From assembly GCA_037042185.1 (NCBI GenBank), contig JAXQJY010000033.1, positions 1,550,001 through 1,614,000 of the forward strand: a stretch of 64,000 nucleotides of DNA, in the 5' to 3' direction. Shown here piece after piece: positions 33,201 to 43,582 of the stretch. Position numbers and translations under genes: made by a program. The first letter of the stretch is position 1. Each line of letters starts with the position of its first letter. The DNA comes from Sordariomycetes sp. S80-01Y. Lineage: Eukaryota > Ascomycota > Sordariomycetes. A model generated the notes under the pieces. That model saw only the letters and a program-made list of their open reading frames with translations, was not told the origin of the DNA and did no database searches.

Positions 33201-33504
33201 TCGTTAAGTCTTCGGTCTGGCTATGCCGCTCACCTGAACTGTTGCCGAACCCGCCACTGGTGTTGTTGTTGGCAGTTCCGAACAGACCACCGCCTGTGCC
33301 TGTCGATTGACCAAAGCCGCCGCCGGTGTTTCCGCCGCCAAAGGCTTCGGGACCACTGTTAACTTTCAAACCCTCCGGGTTTCCCATGTCAGTAGACTTA
33401 CCTGAGGTCGTGGTATTATTGTTCGAACCGAATCCGCCGAAAGTGTTGGATTGGTTATTGTTGTTGTTTTGGCCGAAGCCACCGAAGCCACCACCGAACG
33501 ACAT
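27291..33504 (-). CDS. NUP145: Nucleoporin Nup145 (Nup98-Nup96 precursor)
   Basis: The precursor is cleaved by its own autoproteolytic domain into an FG nucleoporin (Nup98/Nup145N) and a Y-complex scaffold (Nup96/Nup145C). Five exons (33504-33234, 33183-29417, 29311-29087, 29038-27461, 27401-27291) sum to 1,984 codons (1,983 aa), all phases consistent. Residues 1-700 are GLFG/FG repeats in Asn/Gln-rich sequence. A GLEBS-like segment [13 protein letters not shown] (about 249) should bind Gle2/Rae1. The autoproteolytic domain ends in [14 protein letters not shown] (about residue 1070), with cleavage expected between Phe and Thr. Nup96 follows: an acidic region with [17 protein letters not shown], then the helical ACE1 domain from [12 protein letters not shown] to the last exon, [20 protein letters not shown]. 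The final exon was found by joining KKQ to DAEFRSR, past a read-through stop at 27413. Confidence 0.96.
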
Positions 33505-34491
33505 GTTGACGTTGGGTGGTTGCGCGATTCGAGCTTTGCGTCCTGATCACCGCTATGACAAGCTTCGCGCGGGTCGATGGGGATCGGGAGTCGCAAGTGT
33601 TCAATACTAAGTCGTCGCGAGAGGATATCGCTAAATCAATCGCATTCGGAACGCGTCGAAAAGACGGAGTTTGAAGCTAACGGAAGTGGTCGCGGGTCGT
33701 AGAGGCGATGACACGGTCGTCGTCGCCTGAACGCGCGGAGGAAAGCTCTCGGAAAGAGCTCAGTGACTCCGTGGCCAAGGGTCGGCAGGGGGAAATCAAA
33801 AGAGAAGTGAAAAGCTACAAATCAGACTGGAGTAAGGAGCGGGATGAGACGCGCCCTTATTCTCCTCGAGCTGGACCCGACCTGACGTGTCGACTGGAGG
33901 TTGACTGTGTGGTGAGGTCAGCTTTTTTCGTTAGGAGACGGCTTGCCAGTGGCTCGCCTTTGTCGGGCGGGCGAAGCTCTTTGTTGCTGACTCACCAGGA
34001 CCAATCAGATGTGCGCAATTGACGGCTGCAGCTGTGAGTCCTTGCTGCCTGACGGATGCCTGGAGAATACCTAGCGCTGTCGTCCTTTTTTTTGTCAGCG
34101 AGGCAGACTCGCCCTGCCATCGTGATGGGGTGCCAGTGGGTCGAATGCCGGTCTGAGCGCGTCGCTCCTTGTTGGTCTGGCAGGTCGCGTTTCTATTGTG
34201 CGTGGCATGTCCGGCGCATATGTGCAGTCGTCGCGCGCATCTTTCTACTCGCCCTGGCCCCATACAGCCTTCATCCTGTTTCTCCGACTCACTCATCAGC
34301 TCATAATTCAGAAGCTTCAGTCGACGACTTTACAAACGTAGACATCTTTGCTGCCGATATACAACAATCCTAGCTCACATCGACCTCACGTTTGCTCAGC
34401 GCTCAAACGCGCCCGACCCCAACCATCCTCACAAGAGTTCCCAAGCCCGGCTGGCCATTTCTCCTGCAGATTTATACAAAACCTAATCAAC
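33505..34491. promoter_or_regulatory. Divergent promoter region NUP145 / CDC31
   Basis: About 990 bp. A canonical CCAATCA box is at 34001-34007. The part near CDC31 is pyrimidine-rich leader. Small frames on both strands lack family features. Confidence 0.45.
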
Positions 34492-35159
34492 ATGAACGCG
34501 CACCAAACGCCGAGGCCCTTTCCCATGCGCTCGATACCAGGAGGGTCCATGCAAGGAATGTCCAGTCGGCAACAAGGGAAACAACCGCTGGTATCACAAA
34601 TAGCCGAGCAAGATGAATTCAATTCACTAGCAGACGAAGACCGCGAACACATTGATGAGGTCGTATGTGTGCACATGCTCCTGGATGGCCTTGCTGCTGA
34701 CCGTTTTCCCAGTTTGATCTGATGGATATGAAAAAGAAGGGCTATCTCAACAGCTATGAATTCCGTCATTCACTCGCCGCTCTCGGTCTTGAGCTCCCCA
34801 AGCCCGAGTACTATCGCCAACTAGAACACTTCGGGTCTCAGCCAGAAGACTGGCCCGAGCAAGCAAATTGTCCAGTGAACCGGCTTCACGTCTACCCAGA
34901 TCAATTCCGACTTTGCGCGGCGAGGTTGATGGCCAACCGGGACCCGCGGGAGGAGGCTGAGAAAGTCTTCCGCATGTTTGATTATGATGGTGACAACTTG
35001 ATCGGACTGGAGGACATGCGTCACCTTGCAAACGATATCAAGGAAGAGAGGACCATGACAGATGAAGAGATCAGGACGATGATAGAGCACTTGGACCACA
35101 GTGGCAAAGGGGGTGTGGATCTGGACGAGTTTATTCAAATGATGGAAGAAGCTGGTTAG
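34492..35159 (+). CDS. CDC31: Centrin, Cdc31-type EF-hand protein of the spindle pole body
   Basis: Cdc31 centrin is needed for spindle pole body duplication and also works with Sac3 in mRNA export. Two exons (34492-34662, 34713-35159) give 205 aa; the start is the first ATG of the frame. EF-hand 1 is in DEVFDLMDMKKKGYLNSYEF and lacks acidic residues at loop positions 3 and 5. The second EF-hand is replaced by a divergent insert (about 85-120), which I recall as usual for filamentous-fungal Cdc31. EF-hand 3, FDYDGDNLIGLEDM, has Asp at positions 1, 3 and 5 and is the best calcium site. EF-hand 4, DHSGKGGVDLDEF, is degenerate. The frame stops at TAG 35157-35159, but that TAG lies inside a GTTAGT donor-like sequence, and the same frame stays open for 55 more codons, so the true C-terminus is uncertain. 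Confidence 0.88.
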
Positions 35160-35807
35160 TGCCATGGCCTGGAAGATAATGGCGAAAAGGGAGCAGCAAC
35201 AGCCGATGCCGAGGAGGGTGAGCCCTCCGACAAGGACGTGGCTGCCAAAGTCGAGTTTGTAACGCGTCGACGCCTCTCTCCATGTCAGCGTCCCGCCCAG
35301 AAAGGCACGACGAGCTGGCTAAAATGACCCTATTGGGAAGCGGTCGTGACGACGCTTCGGTGACGCTCCCAGCCTGGCCGTTCGAGGCGTTTAGGAGCGT
35401 TGTTTCAAGGGGATCGGCCACCACGTTTCGAATTGTAGGAGTTGGATACGGTTGGCCCTCAAATCAAATTCGAAGCAAATTCTTAAAACAAATCCTTCGA
35501 TCTGAAGAGCGCTATATAAGACCCTGCAATCTGGACCTCGCAAATCGGTATCTTCGTGCGATGACAAGTCAGTCTCCCACGATGCCCGAGTGAAGCAATC
35601 CCGAGCAGCCGATTGAACCACATCTTACTAGGAAACAACAGATTCTCCTATTTTCGAAAAGCTAGGGCTAGGGTGACTATCGATTTACTTCGATGGTATG
35701 ATGGTAGAAAGGTATAAGAGGTAGACAAAGGAGTAGGTTGTAAGGAGAGCATGAAAGGATGGCAAGTCCGAGAAAGCCTCCAACGCCAAGGAAAGGTACA
35801 GTCATAT
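35160..35807. other. Convergent 3' regions of CDC31 and the epsin gene
   Basis: About 650 bp between converging genes. The left part (35160-35327) is open in the CDC31 frame after its TAG and looks acidic-coding (see findings). The rest is AT-rich probable 3' UTR. Confidence 0.45.
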
Positions 35808-37715
35808 TTAGAACTGGATCAAGTCCTGGTTCTGTTGCTGCGGTTGCTGTTGCTGGCCGAAGGGGTTGTTGCCCCCTTGCCCGTTCATGCCCGCAGGCAG
35901 GGGGGGAACAGGCGGAACTCCTTGCTGGCTGCCTCCATAGCTGACAGAAGGCATTCCGGTGAACTGCTGCCGCATGAAAGGATTGTTACCGGTCGCTGCG
36001 GGTTCAAGCTTGTTCACGCCGGATCCAGCACTGTTGATGAAGGTGCCGGGTGCCGTGTGCTGCGCAGGGATACGCAGGTTGCCCGTGTTGCCGTACGTGT
36101 CCATACCGTCACCAGTTGCCAGAAGCGAGTTCAGCTTCAACTCGTGCTCGCTGAGATCCTTCTGCTGCTGCTGCTGATTGTTGTTGTTGAAGGCAGGCTG
36201 CTGAGGGAATGACTGCGTGTGCTGGAGGGGCTGGGGCTGTTGTTGAGGCTGCCCGAAATTCTGAAGTGTCTTTTGCTCAGGAAGGGATCCCAGGCTGTTC
36301 ATGGCAGGATTGGCGGAAGATGGGCGGTTGAGCTGAGCGAAGGGATTGTTTGAACCAGTTGGGGTAGGCTTCATGTGTTGCTGTTGCTGTTGCTGATTGG
36401 TAGCCCAAGGGTTGTTGGTACCAGTCTGAGTGGCGGGGCTCTGAAGCGTGGATTGCTGCTGCATCGGCTGCTGCTGTTGTTGGTTGGTTGCCCAGGGGTT
36501 GTATCCTGTTGGCTGAGGCTGCTGGAAGCTAGTCATTTGCGACTGCTGCTGTTGCTGGCCATAAGGATCCATGCCAGTGGGCTGAGAACCAAAAGGGGTG
36601 CTATTGAATTGCTGGGGGAAGCCAGTAGCCTGAGGCTGCTGAAACCCAGTGTAAGCACTTTGCATAAATCCTGTTGGCTGAGGTTGCTGCTGCACGGCAT
36701 TCTGTTCAACTGGGTTGGCAAACCAGTCAACCTGGTTACCTTGAGTGTAGCCGCCATTGAAGCCAGTTGGCTGAGGTTGGGTTTGAGTAGGGGAGTCGTC
36801 GAAAAGGGACGCGGCATTGCTGGCCTCCAGCTCACGCCGCCTGTGCTCTTCCTCTTCTTTACTCAACTTGATGGCCTTGGCCAAGTCGTCATCGTCCTCG
36901 GGCGCACCGCTTGCCCCACCTGTACGACCTTCTCGCTTCCTGCGATCTTCCTCTTCCTGATATTTACTGGCCTCAAGAGCAAGGCGGTACTCGGCGTCTT
37001 CTTCCTCGTTCTGCGGCCTCCTCTCGCGTCCAGGTCGGCCACGAACAGATGAAGGCTCAGCTTGCTGCGGCGCAAACTCCTCGAGACCGGTGACTCTGGA
37101 CTTCCAAGACTTGCGATCGCTTCGCTCGGCTCGTAGACGTTCTTCGTCGAGAATCAGAGATGTCAACTCCTTGGCGGCGACTCGGACTGGATGCACGTTA
37201 GCTATAGCATGGAAAGAGTATTCAAAGGCGAATTCTCACCATTTTGGCCGACATCACGACCCTCCTCATCGACATACTGAAACTCGCGCAGAGTCTTGAT
37301 GATGTAAATGCTCTGGCGGGCCCAAGTAACAACGAGCTCAGACCCCTCGTGTAGACAGTAATCCAGCACCTTGAGTGCCTTCAAAACATGGCGCCAGTTC
37401 TTGCCCTTGTCGTTCAAGCGCTTGTCCAGCATATCCATGATGTCGTAAAAATCACTAGATCTGTAGTCGCCCACGTCAGCTTATTTCGTTAGGTTCGTTC
37501 TGGTTGTTGCCACATACGTGTTGAACGTCATCTGAGCAATCTCGCTCATCTGTGTGCCGGTCGGCCCCCATGGGTCATTACTCGTTGCTGTGATATCTGG
37601 TCAGTCCCAGGTCTCATCAATTGGCGACAAGTTGGCGCGCACCTTCTCGGACTTTGATCTGAGTTCCAGAGTAACCCTTGGTCACGTTCCTCACACTCCT
37701 CATTACTCGCGACAT
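35808..37715 (-). CDS. ENT1: Epsin (ENTH-domain endocytic adaptor, Ent1/Ent2-like)
   Basis: Epsins bend membrane and link ubiquitinated cargo to clathrin at endocytic sites. Four exons (37715-37643, 37587-37518, 37460-37240, about 37186-35808) give 580 aa. The ENTH domain (residues about 1-150) reads MSRVMRSVRNVTKGYSGTQI, TSNDPWGPTGTQMSEIAQMT, DKRLNDKGKNWRHVLKALKV, CLHEGSELVVTWARQSIYII, then VRVAAKELTSLILDEERLR, including the basic PIP2-binding N-terminal helix. Two ubiquitin-interacting motifs follow: AEYRLALEASKYQEEE (about 185) and DDLAKAIKLSKEEEE (about 220). The rest is Gln/Pro-rich, with repeated QPTGF/QPTGY units and NPF motifs (NNPFAQL, NNPFMRQ, NNPFGQQ) that bind EH-domain proteins. 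The C-terminal DLIQF is a clathrin-box-like end. Splice acceptors were chosen by matching the ENTH core. Confidence 0.96.
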
Positions 37716-38714
37716 GTTGGGCGACTAATCGGGTACCGCAGCGGTGGAGGGTTTAAGAAGACGGCTGTAAACGGCCTCGGGTGCTTTTATCGGTATTGAA
37801 ATTCGGGGGAAGCTGCTTGCGAGCTTGAGCAATGCGTTTGCTGAGGATGATCAGAAGATCAATGGGTTGAGTGTGACGTATTCGCTTGCGTGGTATTGGG
37901 GGGGTGACGGGTTGAACAAAGTTCGGTAAGGCCGCCAAGTGCGAAACGACAAAACGCAAGCCAGTTCAGCCTCCAGATTGGGACGCTGTAGAAGCTGCTC
38001 TTCCGGTGAGACAGCCACGATATTCAAGGAGGGCGATGCTGGTAGCGAGCAGATTGGCGATGAGCAACAACTGTGGGGTGGTGATGCGCCCAGGCTTGTT
38101 GAGCTACCCGAAGATGAGGGTGCGATCGCTTCGGAATTGACGGCGTCGGCTTCAGAGGATTTGCCAAGGTCGGAAATGGCAGTGTCGGGAGCTTGTGAAG
38201 ATAACTCGTAGGAGCACGAGTAGCAGACGGTGAAGAGGTCGTTGCGGAGGAGAGGAAGCGAGCTCCAGCGAAAGCTGCAGGATGGCGCTCACGTTGCTGG
38301 CGCGCGGACAGGTGGAGTGGCTGAGTGGATACGCAAGACGTAGCCACACAAGGTGGTCATGGTGATGACATAAGGAGGCGCAGCTTACAATGCCAATATC
38401 TTCACATCTACGAGCCACTGCTCCTGGCCAAATTGAAGTAAGGCAAATCTGAGGTATAATTTTCCGACGCCATTTTCATCATCCTGTGTATTCATTCTAT
38501 GCTTGCAGCTGACCAGCTGAGTTCTGACCCATTAAACCGAATAGCCTTTCCCATTCAACGAAGTGAATGACGTGCATGTGCTTCTTTTTCAGGTCATAAT
38601 CCCGACCCTCCCAAAATGCAACATATCGCTTTGAATCCTCCAAGCAGAGCGAGGTTCTTCCGGCAAGTGCAGCTATGCAAATTCTAAGTACCCGATGGAT
38701 ACCAAAGCTTCGTC
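37716..38714. other. Gene-free 1-kb region between epsin promoter and F-box-like 3' end
   Basis: Both neighbours are on the minus strand, so the left part is the epsin promoter. A 90-codon plus-strand frame (37939-38211) is acidic but has no domain or splice partner. The right part (about 38430-38714) looks like 3' UTR. No repeat or RNA gene seen. Confidence 0.4.
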
Positions 38715-41115
38715 CTAATCATCGCCGGTCAGGTCGATCTGTGTGCCACCCATACCGGTATCACCATCTCCTCCGCTTTGAGGAGGCTTTTCATCCTCTG
38801 CATCGTCTGCATCCTCCATTTCGACATCCTCGGACTCATCAATGCATATCACGGGCTGAGATTCGGGATCCGGCATCGTACCTGGTCCAGGTATCTCGCT
38901 CGGCAATCGGCCGCTGGAATTGACTCCTGGAGTAGGAGAGTGAGTATTGAGCGCAACACTGTGTGACACGAACAAGTGGCTCTCTGTCGAGGTGCTCTCT
39001 GCAGATTCGTCGCCTAGCTCGACGCTGTGGCCCCGAACGAACAAGCTGGACTCCGCAGTCTGGCCTCTCCTGAGTGTCGTGTTTCGGTCGATACCACGCA
39101 CTTCCGAATCATGAATGTCGGTGTCATCTTCGTCGTCGTCGATCACGAGCACTGGCTGTTGTGACGCAGAGCTGAGGCCCGTATGAGAATGAGCAGCGGG
39201 ATGATCCTCATGGTCCGAGTCGTTAGCCGAGCCGTCACTCGAGTCAGCGTCAGAGTCATTGTCTTGGCTCGAGTGAGAACCATTGGCATCGAGGGAAGAC
39301 TCGTCATCTGCGTCGTCTTCTACGTCCATATCGACGCCAGAATCGTCGGAATCACTCGAGAGCTCTATAGGAGAGAAAGAGCGAATACCAAGTGGGACGT
39401 ATCCTTCGGGCTGAGGTGGTCCTTGCGGATCGGGGACGGGGTTCTTGCTCGCCATGAAGGTTTCGAGGACTTCCCACATCTCGGCCACCGGCACGAAATT
39501 TCTGACGGTAGGCGCAAGGTTCTTCCACTGAGACAAGTATTCATTCTCGTAATCCTTGGCTCGGAAGACTTGGTTGGCCACATCCTCGACGAAGGTAAAG
39601 TCTCTCACGGACTGAATCTGTCGGAAGGCCAACCACTGATCAAAGTCATAAAATTCAACAACTTTGAGCCCCCGCATTGCTGTGAGGTAATCCAACCCTT
39701 GCAGAAGTCGGAGAGCGCGCTTTGACCGTTGATTTGGTTGGTGTTCCGTCTGTATGCTTAGGTAGCGTGCTATGGCTTGAGTCTCATGTTGTCGTCGAAC
39801 GTTTTGAGATTCCTGGACGTAGACCTTTAGGCTCTTGATGTTCATTGCCTCGGTCAGGTAGTAAAGAATTGACGTTCTCCTCGAGATGTACTTTCCCTTC
39901 AGGTTGACTTTGTATGTCAGATACTGCGTACCCTTCCACAAGAACTCAATGCTCTGTAGTCTTTGAAGCCTCACTCCGATCCCTCTGCCAAAGCGACCCT
40001 ATTCGCCTAGGCTGGAGAAAGCAAACGTGTTCAGGCCATAGAAAAGGTAGCAGCCTAAGGTGTTCCATGCCTTGCTTACGATCAAAGGAGCCAATAACAC
40101 CTCTGGCTTCAAGGCATGAGTTAAACACATATGGGCAGATCCAATGTGAAACCGGTGAAGAAGCTTTACGCCCCCGATCCCTTCCTCGGGGGGCTGAGTT
40201 GGCCTGCACCATTCATCAAGCCTAGAAATTGCATGCACGATATCGTCGAACACGAGAAGGTGCCCTAGAATCTCCAACTGAATCCTGTTCGGAAGCTGGT
40301 CGAAGCTTCTGACCTTGCTGGTGGGTAGAAGAACGCTTTCGCCAGGACGAGTGTTGATGAAATCTGATAGCTTAGTCGGATTGTTGAAGTTATTCATGAC
40401 GAGATCTGAGTCCGCTTGGTCACCTGATCTCTCGCCTCGCAGTCGAAGCAGAGGATGAAGGTGCAGACGCTCCTGGGAGATGTTGCTCTCCCTCTTGCTC
40501 TGCTTACAAACAGCCTCCCAAGTGGTATTATCATGGAAGAACCCCATGTATGTTTGCTTCCAAGTCTTCAAATTTCCGGTCAGTTGGTCAGAGTATCTCG
40601 AGGTGGCAAGGTTTACTCACAATCGTCGTCTTTCGAGAGCTGTTCGCTCCGGTGTTCGCTCCGTGTTGTAACCCCTTCAATCTTTTTAGCTCCTGCTGGT
40701 CACGTTGCTGCTGATCCTCTAATCTTTTCACTATTTTTTGCAATGCCACGATACGCCTCTTTTTATCGTGGTTCTTTTCCGCCAGCGCTGCCCATTCGGC
40801 GCTGAGTTCGTCGAGATTGGAGTTGTGGAAAGGACCGCCGTACTCTGAGTCGCTCACGTTGTCGCTCTCAGCACTTGCGTCGTCGTCTCCATCCGAATCA
40901 ACTTCTTCTGGGGACTGATCGTCTCCTGCCTCTTCACTGGCCGCTTCTTCATCGTCACCAAAATCACTTGCAATTCCAGGAACAGTTTCGTCTTCGTAGC
41001 CGGTTGAGTGAGGCTCATGTCCATCGATAGAGTGTGTGCTTGAGGTGTGGCGCGTAGGTACTGACGCGGTAAGGTCTTCAACCTCACCGAAGCTTTGATT
41101 ACTGTTGCCCGACAT
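38715..41115 (-). pseudogene. F-box-like fungal protein gene interrupted by an in-frame TAG
   Basis: F-box proteins recruit substrates to SCF ubiquitin ligases; this belongs to a large lineage-specific fungal group and its substrate is unknown. Exon 1 (41115-40621) encodes an acidic N-terminus and a coiled coil (KNHDKKRRIVALQKIVKRLE). Exon 2 starts at 40565 and has an F-box-like LPNRIQLEILGHLLVFDDIV (about residue 255) and a conserved segment ending LNTFAFSSLGE. The next codon is TAG (39999-40001), followed in the same frame by GRFGRGIGVRLQRLQSIEFL and 419 further codons from 39974, ending GGTQIDLTGDD. Without the stop the protein would be about 780 aa; with it, 353 aa. The tail is acidic with SIM-like VLVIDDDEDD and VICIDESEDV. 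No good intron removes the stop. It may be a recent nonsense allele, a sequencing error or readthrough. Confidence 0.75.
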
Positions 41116-42368
41116 ATTGACTGAGATCCTCTCTGTGCACCTCTGCAAATACTTGGCAATAGAAGTAATAGATTTGCTCGAGAACTGATGCTCGGGTGGT
41201 ATAGAAATAGGAGTGAAGTGTTGACTGCACAGTGTTTCGTGAGTGGAGAGGGAAGCCAAACGCTAGGTCTGCACTAGCTGCTCGAAAGTAGCAGTATTGG
41301 CTGAAACCTCGCTCGTATGATTTGGTTGCCACACTCTGAGACCATAAGATGAAAGTAACGAGCCCAAATACTGAAGCTTGCGGGCTTGGGACTGGAAACA
41401 TTGGCTAAGGAGAAAGAAAGAGAATAGCAGTACTACTACTACTTAGTAATACTAGTAGGAAAGTAGTGCGAGAGAGAGGAAGTGGGAGAGTGAAAGGCTT
41501 CCTTTAAGTAGTCTCTGGCTCGTACCGAGGAAGGAACGTGATGATGCCTGCCTTCCTCAGCAATGGTGGAGTGTTTTGATACTGAACAAGTGCTGTAATG
41601 CGGCAACATGAAGCCCTGCTATACCAAGCCAAGAATGTCAATACCTTTGTAAGTTGGCAGCTTAGACGAGTTACGTGTGCGTAGATGGGAGAACCTTCAT
41701 GCCTCTCTATGGAGTATCGATCTCCTGTTCCTGCTAATGTAAGCGGTAGTTTCCGTTCTGTGCTGCCAGAGGGGGGCACTTGATAGCCACCGAATCCATC
41801 TGATGTTGGGTGTTGCGGGTAGGCACCCGAGGTATGGTCGAGCTCCAGCCTCTGACATGAGATGAAAGGAGGGTGTTGAGAACGGCTCGAGCACTCATAA
41901 GCCGCTCGTAATCAGAGGAAGTACGGATATCTGATCTGCCATGTCCGACTTGCCCTCAATCCTTCGTTGTGTAGAGATACCTACCTAGTATTAGACTACT
42001 TGATCGTCTTCAACAGCCCTCGAGGCTCCGCGTGAACTCAGTCTGCAGCAGCGCCTTTATTCCGTAGAAGCCCACTGGGACCTTACATCGTGCGGGATCC
42101 ACGACAACAAGTCAGTAGTCCTACTTCAAGTTTACGCTATAGCGTCGATTGAGCCTTCGCTCTTATTGATGTCCTGCACACCTGCCGGTAGTTCCAACGC
42201 CTCCAGCTGGGAGACAGCTTTGCTTTGTGAACAAAGAAGATCAATTGGCTGAGGCACCCAACGCCCAGGAACTCTAAGTGCGGTATATCTCGTGAACTTG
42301 AAAAGACCCCGGCCTTCACAACTCGTCCTTCTATCAGCCCTGGCCCTCCCTTGTAATCTCGTCTCCCT
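41116..42368. other. Intergenic: F-box-like gene promoter and ODC1 3' region
   Basis: About 1,250 bp with no supported gene. A short TAC/TAG-rich simple-sequence patch lies at about 41427-41460, and a GA-rich patch follows. Small frames here lack domains. Confidence 0.4.
41427..41470. repeat. Simple-sequence patch (TAC/TAG triplets)
   Basis: The run agcagtactactactactta and its continuation contain repeated TAC triplets, then TAG-type triplets and GAGA. It is a weak microsatellite. Confidence 0.5.
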
Positions 42369-43582
42369 TTACGCTTGCATCTTGCGGAACATATCCATTA
42401 CACCAGTGAAAACAACAAGAAGGATACCACCACCAGGGCCGAGACGAAGAACCTGTCGCTTGTTAATATCACATCGTCGACGTGAATTTACGGGCGGAGA
42501 CTTACCTTGGGCAAGAATCCCTTGTAAAGAGCCGAGAACCCTTCCTCGCGAGCTACAGTGAAGACGGCGGGCCACGCCCAGTTGTACTTGGGGACCTGCC
42601 CCGGAACCTTGGGGGTGTTCTGGATGCGGCTCTTGACGACATCCATGGGGGTGTTCAGCATAGTACCGACAGTGCCACCAACCGAACCAGAAATCAGGTC
42701 GTTAGTCATCTGGCTCTTCTTGTTATCCGCCTTGGGCAGCAACTGGCGCACCTGGAAGATGCAACCAAAGTAGCCCGCGTTCCACAGGATATGACGCCAC
42801 ATGGTACTCTCAAGACCCTGGTACAGGCTGAGAACACCTTCTTGGCGCACCGTCTTCAAGACACAGTCCATGGCACCATTGTACTTGCCGGCCGAAGCCT
42901 TGTCTTGCATGCGAATCTTGACGAGCTCGAAGGGGACGACGACGAAGGCCTCGGTGGCACCCGCGGAAGCACCAGTCAAGATGGAGAGGGGTTGGGTCAT
43001 TTTGGGCGCGTTGAAGGCGTTGCGCCAGACCTTGCCCCATTCATCGTTGGCGGCGAACTTTGTGGCGCGCTTGGGGGCTTCCATGAGGATGGGAGCAGAG
43101 ATACCGCGGTAGAGACGAGAGAAACTATCCAATTTTAGCAAAGCGACATCCGAGGATAGTGGGTGAGGCTGCGCACCCCTCGTTCTTGACGATCTTCTGG
43201 AAGCAGTCGACCATGCCATTGTAGGACTCAGCCCCGGTTCCCTTGCCGGTTTGCAATTGACTGTTCGAAATGAGCGCACGTTTCGTCCGATAAATCGAGG
43301 GGTGTTTACACTCGAGTCTTGACGACATCCAAAGGATACCTAGAGCGGTCAGTTGAGGTTCATCCGTGGCGACCTAGACGGTGCTTACATCACCAGGATC
43401 TGTTCAAGCGATGTTCATAAGTATATCCAATCTAACAGTGGAGTTTGGGAGGTTGCATACCTCCGAGACGCCCGCAATGGCACCTAACAACAGTTAGCAA
43501 CGGCTGTCCGAGTAACGCCTGAGGGGTCTGGCGTACCTGCGGCGAATTGGTAGACGAAGGGGAGGGGCTTGTCGGACGACAT
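42369..43582 (-). CDS. ODC1: Mitochondrial 2-oxodicarboxylate carrier (Odc1-like)
   Basis: This SLC25 carrier exchanges 2-oxoadipate and 2-oxoglutarate across the inner mitochondrial membrane, serving lysine metabolism. Seven exons were resolved: 43582-43537, 43483-43461, 43399-43389 (11 nt), 43339-43310 (30 nt), 43260-43177, 43124-42506 and 42452-42369. They total 897 nt, 298 aa, the usual carrier length, with every junction in phase. The three carrier signatures are YPLDVVKTRVQ, VPFELVKIRMQ and TPMDVVKSRIQ, each followed by the G-x-G-type loops. The N-terminus is MSSDKPLPFVYQFAAGAIAG. ISAPILMEAPKRATKFAAND and ESTMWRHILWNAGYFGCIFQ are typical of the ODC subgroup, and the C-terminus ends VMDMFRKMQA. 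The citrate and other carriers fit less well. Confidence 0.95.

Noticed and set aside
37939-38211. 90-codon acidic plus-strand frame in the epsin promoter
   Set aside because: No domain, no splice-linked exons, and located in a promoter region; not enough to call a gene.
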